Assembly: GCA_964632995.1 (NCBI GenBank)
Contig: CAZWDL010000024.1
Location: 7,188-71,187 of the forward strand
Direction: 5' to 3'
DNA from: CAZWDL01 sp964632995
Lineage (GTDB): Bacteria; Bacteroidota; Bacteroidia; Chitinophagales; Saprospiraceae
Length of the DNA stretch: 64,000 nucleotides
Position numbers and translations under genes: made by a program. Of the stretch, positions 32,052 through 40,330 are shown piece by piece. A model generated the notes under the pieces. It searched no databases, was not told where the DNA came from, and was given only the letters and a program-made list of their open reading frames with translations. The number at the start of each line of letters is the position of its first letter. Position 1 is the first letter of the stretch.

Positions 32052-33149
32052 TCACCTCAATTCCTCCAGGTCGGCGAGCGGAAGCCCCCGGCTGATCCTT
32101 TGGAAGAGCGATTTCAGCATCCAGTCTTTTGAAACCGCCATCTGAATAGCGAAATAGGTGTATTTGACACTTTTCCGGGAGATTTTCACCTGCTCTCCCT
32201 GCGTGAAAAACCGGTTGGAGTTGAGTTTTTGGAGAGTCAGCACAGCCAGGCCCAGGGCGAGCAGGCAAAACCGGCGCATACCCTTATCTTTGGGGGCAAT
32301 GTACAAGGTATAATTGAAAGCGTTCCTCAGGTGGGCATGGGCGATACCGATGAGCTTGGTGAAACTCTTTTCAAAACCTTCTTTGCGGTGCTCTTCGGGT
32401 AGTTTGGAAAGCTGGAAATCGTGCTCTGAAAAAATTTCTTGCGGCAGCCAGCAAGCGCCGCGGCGCAGGTCCTCCCAAAAGTCTTTCAAAATATTGGTCA
32501 TCTGCAGGCCCTGTCCGAAAGAAGTTGCGAGCGACATCATCTCTTCCTGGTTGCGGGCCGTGGAAGAAGAGTGCAGACAAAAGAGGTCGGTAAGCATTTC
32601 ACCCACCACGCCGGCCACTACGTAGCAGTAGCGGTTCATCTCCTCCAGCGTGGTCAGCCCCTCGGGGTTCTGTCTTTTCTGAAAGTGAATCATGCCATCG
32701 GACATAATCCGGATGCATCGGCCGATCACCTCCTGGGCTTTTTCTCCCATGCCATGTGTGATGCCCACTACACGGTCGGTGCAGGCGATCAGCTCCCGCT
32801 CTGCGGCCTTGGTTCCTTTTGATAAAAGTGGGAGCAGTTCAATCGCAAAATCCCGGGCATCCATTCTCCCTTCTACTACTTCTGTGAAATATTGGCAGTA
32901 AGTTTTTTTCTGTTCGAAGTCGAGCGCCGGCTCGTCTTCAATGGTATCGACGGTGCGGCAGAGCAAATAGGCGTTGCTGACTACAAATGAAAGCCGCGGC
33001 GGCAGCAGAGGGATGGTCAGGGCGAAAGTACGGGAAACACCCTGCAGCAGTTCCTGCTGAAAGGCCTTGTCGGAAAGGCGGGCCAAGGCGGCATAACGAT
33101 CAGAAGATACCTCGCTATCCATATAGTGGGCTTGGAATAGGTTTTTCAT
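32052..33149 (-). CDS. Squalene/phytoene synthase family prenyl-diphosphate condensing enzyme
   Basis: 365 residues from the ATG at 33149 (MKNLFQAHYM); the longer frame to 33290 lacks family-like sequence. The two magnesium-binding motifs are present: DTIED (68-72) and DFWED (about 222-226), with SRTFALTIPLL (39-49), YLLCRTVDT and GLQMTNILKD. It condenses two farnesyl (or geranylgeranyl) diphosphates head to head to make squalene or a carotenoid precursor, at the membrane face. The relatively long protein and FCLHSSSTARN-type loop favour squalene synthase over phytoene synthase, but this is not certain. No other hopanoid or carotenoid gene is in the window. Confidence 0.88.
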   Translation of the reverse strand: MKNLFQAHYMDSEVSSDRYAALARLSDKAFQQELLQGVSRTFALTIPLLPPRLSFVVSNAYLLCRTVDTIEDEPALDFEQKKTYCQYFTEVVEGRMDARDFAIELLPLLSKGTKAAERELIACTDRVVGITHGMGEKAQEVIGRCIRIMSDGMIHFQKRQNPEGLTTLEEMNRYCYVVAGVVGEMLTDLFCLHSSSTARNQEEMMSLATSFGQGLQMTNILKDFWEDLRRGACWLPQEIFSEHDFQLSKLPEEHRKEGFEKSFTKLIGIAHAHLRNAFNYTLYIAPKDKGMRRFCLLALGLAVLTLQKLNSNRFFTQGEQVKISRKSVKYTYFAIQMAVSKDWMLKSLFQRISRGLPLADLEELR

Positions 33150-33380
33150 TGCTCTTTTCTCTAAATGACAATAGTAGGAAAAATCACAGGATGAACCTTG
33201 CGAGCAGGCGTCAATGTTTTGCAAAATTTTTTTCCCGGTCGCAGGAGAACTTTCAAACGCAGCATGTAGTAAAGTAATAAGCACGCTCAAACGTTAACAG
33301 GAGGGTTTATTATAGGGACACTCTGAACCCTAATTTTGTTTTATTTTATATCTTTCCTTTTTTGAAAAACCAACCTCAAT

Positions 33381-34406
33381 ATGTTCAATCGAAGAAAATT
33401 TCTCAAGGGATCCCTGATTACTTCTCTGGCTGCCGGCGCCGGTCTTATCGGCTGTCAGAGCCGTTCTTCCAAAGCGGAGGATTCCGGAACAGGCAGCCCG
33501 GTTATCAATCCTAACTCCGTGGCCGCACTACCCATCGCCATCGCTACCTGGAAGCCCAATCTGAAAGCGACAGAGGCTGCCTGGCAGGTGCTGTCCGGGG
33601 GCGGGCGCGCGCTCGATGCCGTGGAGGCCGGGGCTCGTGTGCCGGAGGCTGATCCCGACGACACCAGCGTGGGCTACGGCGGCTTGCCCGACCGCGAGGG
33701 TGAGGTCACCCTGGATGCCTGTATTATGAACGAGCAGGGCGACGCCGGCAGCGTCACTTTCCTGCAACACATCATGCATCCTGTTTCCGTCGCCCGCAAG
33801 GTCATGGAAGAGACGCCCCACGTCATCCTCAGCGGAGCGGGCGCGCTGCAGTTTGCTCTCGAACAGGGTTTCGAGAAACAGGATCTCCTTACGGAGAAAG
33901 CAAAGGAGGCCTGGGAACAGTGGAAAGCCGATAACTACGACGGCCCTCGTGTCAGCCCCGAACAGCACGATACCATCGGCATCCTGGCTATCGATGAGCA
34001 GGGGGATATCTCCGGCGCCTGCACCACCAGCGGCGCCGCCTTCAAATACCATGGCCGCGTAGGGGACTCGCCCGTCATTGGCGCGGGCATGTACGTCGAT
34101 AATGAGGTGGGCGGCGCCTGCGCCACCGGCTGGGGCGAACTGGTCCTCAAAACGATGGGCTCTTTTCTCATCGTCGAACTGATGCGCCAGGGCATGAGCC
34201 CACAGGAAGCCTGCGAAGAAGGCGTCCGCCGCATCGTCAGAAAATACCCGGAAGAACTAAAGGACGATTTCGGCGTGGGATATCTGGCCATCAATAAAAA
34301 AGGCGAACACGGGGCATACAGCGTGGGAAGCGGCTTTACGTACGCCTTATACCAGCAGGGGCAGAACCGGGATTTCACGGCAGCGTCCCATCACAAGGAA
34401 AAATAG
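33381..34406 (+). CDS. Tat-exported N4-(beta-N-acetylglucosaminyl)-L-asparaginase / isoaspartyl peptidase family
   Basis: 341 residues. Tat signal with NRRKFLKG (3-10) and a possible lipobox LIGC (C25). The Ntn-hydrolase asparaginase-2 fold is shown by GGRALDAVEAGARVPEADP (74-92), ASV-like TSVGYGGLPDREGEVTLDA (95-113) and the autocleavage site EQHDTIG, where T198 would become the N-terminal nucleophile. After it come GACTTSG and VIGAGMYVDNEVGGACATGWGE, the substrate-binding blocks of glycosylasparaginases. It splits the sugar-asparagine bond of N-glycosylated peptides or beta-aspartyl peptides. It starts 231 bases from the divergent synthase. Confidence 0.93.
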   Translation: MFNRRKFLKGSLITSLAAGAGLIGCQSRSSKAEDSGTGSPVINPNSVAALPIAIATWKPNLKATEAAWQVLSGGGRALDAVEAGARVPEADPDDTSVGYGGLPDREGEVTLDACIMNEQGDAGSVTFLQHIMHPVSVARKVMEETPHVILSGAGALQFALEQGFEKQDLLTEKAKEAWEQWKADNYDGPRVSPEQHDTIGILAIDEQGDISGACTTSGAAFKYHGRVGDSPVIGAGMYVDNEVGGACATGWGELVLKTMGSFLIVELMRQGMSPQEACEEGVRRIVRKYPEELKDDFGVGYLAINKKGEHGAYSVGSGFTYALYQQGQNRDFTAASHHKEK

Positions 34407-34509
34407 AGTCGAGTACCGGTTCCTTAGTCTAAAATGACCGGGAGACCTGGAGAAAGTAAAGTGGGGAATCCATAAAAAGAGGAGTCCGCCTCGTCTCCCT
34501 GTCATTTCT

Positions 34510-34767
34510 CTATACCTGGCGCCTTGGGATCCGTTTTCCTACTGCGTATCCACTCCAACCAATAAGAAGCAGCAGGACTGCCGCAAACACTTTCGGCCAG
34601 GGTAGTCCCAGGCCCAGGGCGAGGCAAAAGGCCAGATTGTCAAACATGAGGTTAGGATAGGTCCAGGAAGGCTCTTCGGGATACTTGCCGATCTGGTGAG
34701 CGACGTAGAGCGTAAAACTGATGGCGATCAGGGCGAAAAGGGCGCCGGTGAGTTGTGAAATGCGCAT
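34510..34767 (-). CDS. Small hypothetical membrane protein
   Basis: 85 residues from the ATG at 34767 (MRISQLTG). Two to three transmembrane helices (about 3-24, 43-58, 60-78) and a basic end KRIPRRQV. A longer frame reaches 34854 but its first 29 residues look non-coding. I do not recognise the family. It lies alone between two plus-strand genes. Confidence 0.5.
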   Translation of the reverse strand: MRISQLTGALFALIAISFTLYVAHQIGKYPEEPSWTYPNLMFDNLAFCLALGLGLPWPKVFAAVLLLLIGWSGYAVGKRIPRRQV

Positions 34768-34916
34768 TGAGTCAATGGTTACAGCGCTTGCTGAGATGGC
34801 GCTTATTGGTGATAAAAAACGGAAATAGAACATTTGTTTCCCGCCGGCGTTCAAAAAAATTTTTTCACGAAAAAATTAACCGTAAATTAAGCAGCAACAT
34901 CTACACCTGAATACCC

Positions 34917-36065
34917 ATGAGCCAGAGCACCCCTTGGACAGATGACTTTCTCGACCAGCAACGCCGGCGCAGCGATCCGCTCGCCGATGAAGTTGTTGCC
35001 CAGATCGTCGCGCAGAGCGGGCCCGAAGAAGCCCGCAAGCTTTTTGACCTCCTCATCCGGCGCCTGGAAACGCCGGTATCGGAACTGCCTCCGTCGATAG
35101 GCGATTTTATCCAGGCAACCCATCGCCTGCCCGCCTGGACCGACTGGCAGCAGGTAGACCTGGCGCACGGGCTCTTCCTCGATCACGGCCCCAAGTTTCT
35201 CGTCGTTTTGTATTTCAAATCCCTGCCTTTGCTTTACTCCTGCGCCCACGGCGCTCAGGTGTTGGTACGCACCAGCCGTCTGACTAATGAAGATCGCTCT
35301 TTGAAGATCTTCGCCCGCCGCATCGCCGAGACGGGACAGTTCCTCATCGACGTGATGACGGCCGGGGGCTTGCGGGGAGGCCAGGGCATTCAGTCGATCC
35401 AGAAGGTGCGGCTCATCCACGCCGCTATCCGTCACTTTGTGCGTAGTGAGGGCTGGGATGCGGAGCAGTACGGTCAGCCCATCAACCAGGAGGATATGGC
35501 CCTCACGCTGATGACCTTCAGCATCGCCCTTATCGATGCGCTGGAGCAATGGGGTATCGAAGAGCCCCCCGAACGCCTGCAGGCCTTCCTGCATACCTGG
35601 ACAGCTATCGGACATAATATGGGTGTGGAGGATAGCCTTCTGCCTTCGAGTCTGGAGGAGGGCAGGTTGCTGATGGACCGCATCCTGCAGCGCCAGTCGG
35701 CCGCCTCCGAAGCCGGGCAACTGCTCACCCGCGCGCTGACCGATTTTTCCAGTAATCTCTTGCCTTCCGATAAGCTGCAGGCCGCTCCCGATGCTTTCAT
35801 CCGTTACTTCATTGGCGAGAAGCGCGCCGGGATGCTGGGCATTGCCCCTAACTACGGCTGCCTTGCCTTCCTCGGCCCTCAACTGTTGCGCTCCCTCTTC
35901 CGCCTCGGCGAACGGCTGGAGGACAAAGTGGAAGGTCCCGTCGGTGCCGCCCTCGACCTGCTCTCCCGGAGAATGGCTCTCGCCCTAGTGGATCTTTTTA
36001 ATGACTACAAAGGACGTACGTTCCGGGTGCCGGAGGCTATGGAACAGGCCTGGGGCGTGCGTTGA
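34917..36065 (+). CDS. MpaB/DUF2236 family oxygenase-like protein
   Basis: 382 residues, soluble, no signal. AHGLFLDHGPKFLVVLYFKSLP (about 82-103), RIAETGQFLIDVMTAGGL (about 134-151), RLIHAAIRHF (about 164-173) with the conserved histidine, and NQEDMALTLMTFS followed by WTAIGHNMGVED match the MpaB-like/latex-clearing-protein-type family (DUF2236), which is predicted or shown in some members to bind heme through histidine and cleave polyisoprenoid or similar chains. The substrate here is unknown. It is expressed alone; the next gene starts 174 bases later. Confidence 0.85.
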   Translation: MSQSTPWTDDFLDQQRRRSDPLADEVVAQIVAQSGPEEARKLFDLLIRRLETPVSELPPSIGDFIQATHRLPAWTDWQQVDLAHGLFLDHGPKFLVVLYFKSLPLLYSCAHGAQVLVRTSRLTNEDRSLKIFARRIAETGQFLIDVMTAGGLRGGQGIQSIQKVRLIHAAIRHFVRSEGWDAEQYGQPINQEDMALTLMTFSIALIDALEQWGIEEPPERLQAFLHTWTAIGHNMGVEDSLLPSSLEEGRLLMDRILQRQSAASEAGQLLTRALTDFSSNLLPSDKLQAAPDAFIRYFIGEKRAGMLGIAPNYGCLAFLGPQLLRSLFRLGERLEDKVEGPVGAALDLLSRRMALALVDLFNDYKGRTFRVPEAMEQAWGVR

Positions 36066-36239
36066 AGGGGCCGAATCCCAACACCTGGACTGTCAACTGC
36101 TGAGTGTCGGCTATCAATCCCCCTCCCCACCCGGAAGGCTTTTTCAGGCTTACCTCGCTGCTGGAGCAGACCTGCACTGCTTTTTGGCAAGCTGAAGAAA
36201 AATACTACCTTAAAGGGAACAATTTTCAATCTGTTCCGG

Positions 36240-37754
36240 ATGCGTGCAAAAAAAACTTACCTGTATTTTCTATCCTTTTTTGAAGGTAGCGCCGTGATGG
36301 CAGCCGAGCTTTTCGGCGCCAAATTGCTGACCCCTTATTTCGGTACTTCGCTGTACATCTGGGCGGCGGCCCTGGGACTCACCCTGGGCGGGCTCATGAC
36401 CGGTTATTTTATCGGAGGCGTGATCTCCCGGAAAGTAAAGGATAATGAACGGGCCCTCTTTCTCATCCTCGTTATGAGCGGCGCCTTTTTATTTGTGATG
36501 CCCTTCTCCAGTGACTGGGTCATGTCTTTCACCCTAGAGATGAGCCTGCAAATGGGGGCGATCATTTCCCTGTTGATTTTCATGTTTCCACCATTGATGT
36601 TCATGGGCATGGTTTCGCCCATAATCATCAATATACTCACGGAGGAAGCCAAAGGAGCGGGGTCAAGCGCCGGCAATGTTTATGCGATCTCTACGCTAGG
36701 AGGTATTTTTATGACCTTCCTGCTTGGGTTCTGGATCATACCCGCCTACGGTCTCACAAAACCCGCCCTGATCATCGGGTTTGCCCTGGCGCTCTTCCCG
36801 GCGGTCTCCCTTCTACGCCGGAAAAATCTCACCGGAGCAGGCGCTTTGCTGGGGTTAGGCGCTTTATTTTTTGCGCTCAACACCATACAGGCAAAGAAGG
36901 AAGGGGAAGCGGTGTTGTATCAGTCAGAAGGCATACTAGGACAGATCAAGGTCATGGAATTACCCAAGACCAACGACGATGAGCGATCGATGAGAGCACT
37001 GGTAGTGAATAACACCATGCAGACAGTGGCCGATCCCCGCGATCTTTCTTTCAATTACTGGCCGTATACGACTTATGTTCCTTACTTCGCTTCTGTATTT
37101 GAAACCGGGAACAAGGCCTTGTTGCTGGGAATGGGAGGCGGCACGCTGGTTCGCCGGCTCGACTCGCTGGGCTATGAACTGGATGTTGTGGAAATTGATA
37201 AACGAATCAGAAAGGTGGCCGTGGAGTACTTCGCCCTCAGCCCCGAACAGAAGGTGATCATCGACGATGCGCGTCACTTCGTGCGTACTGCCGATTCGAA
37301 GTATCAGCTGATCGTATACGATGTCTTTAAGGGCGAATCGGCGCCGGAGCACGTCCTGACGCTGGAAGGAATCAATGAAGCCCGGCGGGTGCTGGAGCAG
37401 GAAGGCATGATGATCATCAACTTTTACGGTTACCTGGAGGGCAAGCTCGGCAGGGTAACGCGATCCATCAACAAAACGCTGCTGGCAGCGAACTTCGATA
37501 CCCGTTTGTATGTAACACCCGGAACTCCGGATACCCGTAACACGCTGCTGCTTGCCTGGCCTTCCGGTGCTTCCAACCCGTTGCAAAACAGCGCGGTGCG
37601 TCAACCGTACCAGCAGCTGCCCCGTCCATCTCTGATACCTGTCCCTGACCTTGAAGATGCCGTCGTATTGACCGATGAGCGCCCCCGGCTAGACCTGTTT
37701 GCCGAGGCGGCTATGCAGTGGAGGCGATTATACAATGAATACCTTGTCAAATGA
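36240..37754 (+). CDS. Membrane-bound spermidine-synthase-like methyltransferase-fold fusion, copy 1
   Basis: 504 residues. The N-terminal ~215 residues hold six or seven transmembrane helices (FFEGSAVMAAELFGAKLLTP, then IWAAALGLTLGGLMTGYFIGG). The C-terminal half is a Rossmann spermidine-synthase-type domain with ALLLGMGGGTLVRRLDSLG (glycine loop), VVEIDKRIRKVA (acidic SAM/dcSAM-binding Glu) and IIDDARHF (Asp-Asp). This is the 'fused MFS/spermidine synthase' architecture; it may transfer aminopropyl or methyl groups to an unknown membrane-near substrate. A close paralogue lies at 40331-41836. Confidence 0.85.
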   Translation: MRAKKTYLYFLSFFEGSAVMAAELFGAKLLTPYFGTSLYIWAAALGLTLGGLMTGYFIGGVISRKVKDNERALFLILVMSGAFLFVMPFSSDWVMSFTLEMSLQMGAIISLLIFMFPPLMFMGMVSPIIINILTEEAKGAGSSAGNVYAISTLGGIFMTFLLGFWIIPAYGLTKPALIIGFALALFPAVSLLRRKNLTGAGALLGLGALFFALNTIQAKKEGEAVLYQSEGILGQIKVMELPKTNDDERSMRALVVNNTMQTVADPRDLSFNYWPYTTYVPYFASVFETGNKALLLGMGGGTLVRRLDSLGYELDVVEIDKRIRKVAVEYFALSPEQKVIIDDARHFVRTADSKYQLIVYDVFKGESAPEHVLTLEGINEARRVLEQEGMMIINFYGYLEGKLGRVTRSINKTLLAANFDTRLYVTPGTPDTRNTLLLAWPSGASNPLQNSAVRQPYQQLPRPSLIPVPDLEDAVVLTDERPRLDLFAEAAMQWRRLYNEYLVK

Positions 37755-38201
37755 GGGCTTAGATAGTTTCGGCATAAAGATTTTGTAATTAGATTTGAAA
37801 AGCATATATTTAAGCATCTCTAAATGAAAGCACGGTTGTTAATTCTGCCCCTGCCTGTTTAAGGCAAATGATCCTTCCTTAAGGAGGTCTGCCTTGTCTT
37901 GTAGAGGCTGTGCTACTCATTCATTTCACACTCACAACCCTGAATTTTCAAATGTTCACCCGACATTTGAAATCCGATCTTAAATATTGTTATCAGTTTT
38001 ACCTGAAGAGTTGTTAGTCAATGTTGACCAGGGAGTACTTCCTGTTTCTCTAGTTTTAGAGATTTAAGATTGGAACTTCAACAAAAACGCGAAATAGCTA
38101 AAACACCAACTGTTGTGTGCCAAACAGATCAGGGGATCTGTTGCTGCACAACCTGACGAGGCTTTTATTTTTTTATCATAAACAAATAAACTTGGATTAG
38201 T
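37755..38201. other. 447-bp leader region of the subtilisin gene with two hairpins
   Basis: No gene. TTTCAAATGT/ACATTTGAAA (37946-37972) is a perfect 10-bp hairpin. AACAGATC/GATCTGTT (38123-38142) is a perfect 8-bp hairpin with an AGGG loop, enclosed by GTTGTG..CACAAC (38112-38152). The second lies 50 bases before the subtilisin ATG, where it could act in the mRNA leader. The region is AT-rich and would contain the promoter. Confidence 0.55.
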
Positions 38202-39446
38202 ATGAAAAGTCAATTAACAAAAATGCTGGGGGCGCTGGCCCTGGTAGCATTCGTTGTCGTTTCCTGTAACAAGGAAGAAATCGGAGTAGAGCAGCTGGCG
38301 GCTCCTCAGGTGTCTTCCAAACTCATCACTTACGATAGCGAGGTAATTCCTAATCAGTACATCGTTGTATTAAAGCCGGACGCCACGAAGATCGACTTCC
38401 GCGCTATGCCGAACTACGAGGAGAGTCAGCTCGCGATGAAGAGCGAGGCCATTTCGTTGATGGAGTCTCACTCCCTCGCTGCGCAAAAGGTCAAACTAAC
38501 CTACTCCGCTTCCATTAAAGGCTTTATGGCCGAGCTGACGAAAGAGGAAGCCGTGGAATTGGCGGCAGATCCCAAGATTGAGTATATCGAGCAGGATCGT
38601 ATTGTCCGCATCGGAGGAGGACCTCCCTTTGGCGGCGGTGGCAGCACCAGCTGTCAGTATGAAGATAGCGGTGAGACCCCCTGGGGCATCACAGTAGTTA
38701 ATGGAGGCGCCACCTATACCGGATCCAGTGTAGCCTGGATCATCGATACGGGAATTGACCTGGACCATCCCGATCTCAATGTCGATGCCAGCAGAGGCTT
38801 TGTCGCTTCGGATATGAAGGGAAAAGATGCAGGTTCACCTGACGACGGCAATGGCCACGGCACCCATTGCGCCGGCACAGTAGCTGCTAAAGCTGACGGA
38901 GCAGGGGTAGTCGGCGTAGCCGCCGGAGCAACCGTCATTCCCGTCAAGGTACTGGATAAAAGAGGTAGCGGCTCTTTCTCAGGCGTGATCGAAGGTGTTG
39001 ACTATGTAGGCGCCAATGGCCAAGCCGGCGATGTGGCGAATATGAGCCTGGGCGGCGGCTTCAGCCAGTCGGTCAACGATGCCGTAATTGCTGCTTCGAG
39101 CGGTGGAGTCTGGTTTGCTGTTGCTGCCGGTAATGACGGCGCCGACGCCAACAATTACTCTCCGGCAAGCGCCAACGGCCCGTACGTGCGGACTATTTCG
39201 GCCAATGATTGCAACTTGGAATTTGCTTCATTCTCTAATTATGCGAATCCGCCGGTAGACTTCTGCGCCCCTGGAGTCGACGTCAAATCAACCTGGAAGG
39301 ATGGCGGTTATAACACCATCAGCGGCACCTCTATGGCTGCGCCCCACGCTGCGGGTGTACTGCTGGCCAGCGGCGGCAACCCGAGCACCTGTGGTACCGT
39401 TAGCGGTGATCCCGACGGCGACGCCGATCCGATCATCTGCAACTGA
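38202..39446 (+). CDS. Subtilisin-like (S8) serine peptidase lipoprotein with I9 propeptide
   Basis: 414 residues. Lipobox VVVSC (C22). An inhibitor-I9 propeptide domain spans about 50-135 (PNQYIVVLKPD to IEYIEQDRIV), then the peptidase: Asp in IDTGID (D182), His in GNGHGTHCAG (H219), Ser in SGTSMAAPHAAG (about S376), with the oxyanion Asn in AVAAGNDGADA. A disulfide-rich region of the proteinase K type is suggested by C151, C223 and later cysteines. It would degrade protein outside the cell or at its surface. It is flanked by two paralogous membrane/spermidine-synthase-like genes and ended by a clear terminator. Confidence 0.95.
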   Translation: MKSQLTKMLGALALVAFVVVSCNKEEIGVEQLAAPQVSSKLITYDSEVIPNQYIVVLKPDATKIDFRAMPNYEESQLAMKSEAISLMESHSLAAQKVKLTYSASIKGFMAELTKEEAVELAADPKIEYIEQDRIVRIGGGPPFGGGGSTSCQYEDSGETPWGITVVNGGATYTGSSVAWIIDTGIDLDHPDLNVDASRGFVASDMKGKDAGSPDDGNGHGTHCAGTVAAKADGAGVVGVAAGATVIPVKVLDKRGSGSFSGVIEGVDYVGANGQAGDVANMSLGGGFSQSVNDAVIAASSGGVWFAVAAGNDGADANNYSPASANGPYVRTISANDCNLEFASFSNYANPPVDFCAPGVDVKSTWKDGGYNTISGTSMAAPHAAGVLLASGGNPSTCGTVSGDPDGDADPIICN

Positions 39447-39506
39447 TCCGGGTTGACCCGGGAATAAATTTGAGTATTACACTTTTTTGATTACCCAAAT
39501 AATGGG

Positions 39507-39543
39507 AAGTCCCAGGACGCTTCGGCGGGTCTGGGACTTTTCA
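39507..39543 (+). terminator. Intrinsic terminator after the subtilisin gene
   Basis: AAGTCCCAG (39507-39515) pairs with CTGGGACTT (39531-39539), the loop contains CGCTTCGGCG which can extend the stem, and TTTCATTTCT follows. It lies 61 bases after the stop codon. Confidence 0.8.
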
Positions 39544-39711
39544 TTTCTATATCTTGCCATTCAATTCTATTTGACCGTCTATTTGAATTGGGACTTTTAA
39601 TTCTCTTAAGAATGGAACTAAAATGAGCTTGGAAAGCGTTACCTTCATAACTCGTAATGTTAACTAAATGTAAACTAAATGTAAATTTAAGATTAACTAA
39701 AGCCAAGTAGC

Positions 39712-40251
39712 ATGAGCAAAGGAAAGAAAAAAGTGGAGTACAGAGAAGTGCAGCGTTTTCGGGAATGGGATGTGTTTATCCTGCTGAGTCTCTTTGTTTT
39801 GGGGCTGGCTTACCGGGCCGTTGCCGGATATATGGGATGGTGGGGAGCGCCGGGTGAAGCCTCTTTTTCTACCTATTTGCTGCTGACGCTGGTTGTAGGT
39901 CTGGTATTTCTTTACCTATATAGTATTCGGGTGCTGCTGGTGGTCAATAAAAAAGGCGTTCGTTATCAATTTTATCCCTGGCATTTTCGCAAACATAAAA
40001 TCGATTGGGATGAGGTAGCAGATTGGCAGATAGTCGATATACCCCTGCAGGCAGCTCTTTCCGGTTGGAGTGTGAATTTTTCGTGCGAAAAGTGCTTCAG
40101 CGTGAACGGACGCCGTAAAGGCCTGGAACTGGACCTCCTGGATGGCAAACGAATATTCATCAGCTCTACGGAACCCGAGCGATTACGGAAAATAATCAAG
40201 CGGCTTCAAAAAAACGACAATGGTATGGGGCCGGCGCAATCCCTTACCTGA
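39712..40251 (+). CDS. Small membrane protein with PH-like cytoplasmic domain
   Basis: 179 residues. Two transmembrane helices (about 20-42 and 54-76) follow a basic, charged N-terminus. The rest (VLLVVNKKGVRYQFYPWHFRKHKIDWDEVADWQIVD..LELDLLDGKRIFISSTEPERLRKIIKRL) has the strand pattern of bacterial PH-like domains found after two TM helices. The function is unknown. It stands 80 bases before copy 2 of the spermidine-synthase-like fusion and is possibly co-transcribed with it. Confidence 0.75.
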   Translation: MSKGKKKVEYREVQRFREWDVFILLSLFVLGLAYRAVAGYMGWWGAPGEASFSTYLLLTLVVGLVFLYLYSIRVLLVVNKKGVRYQFYPWHFRKHKIDWDEVADWQIVDIPLQAALSGWSVNFSCEKCFSVNGRRKGLELDLLDGKRIFISSTEPERLRKIIKRLQKNDNGMGPAQSLT

Positions 40252-40330
40252 AATGAACAAAAGCCCGGCCTTCTTCGTCGAAAAAAGGTAGGAGAGGGGC
40301 AGTTCCCTTTCCGGATCCCCAATATCGACT

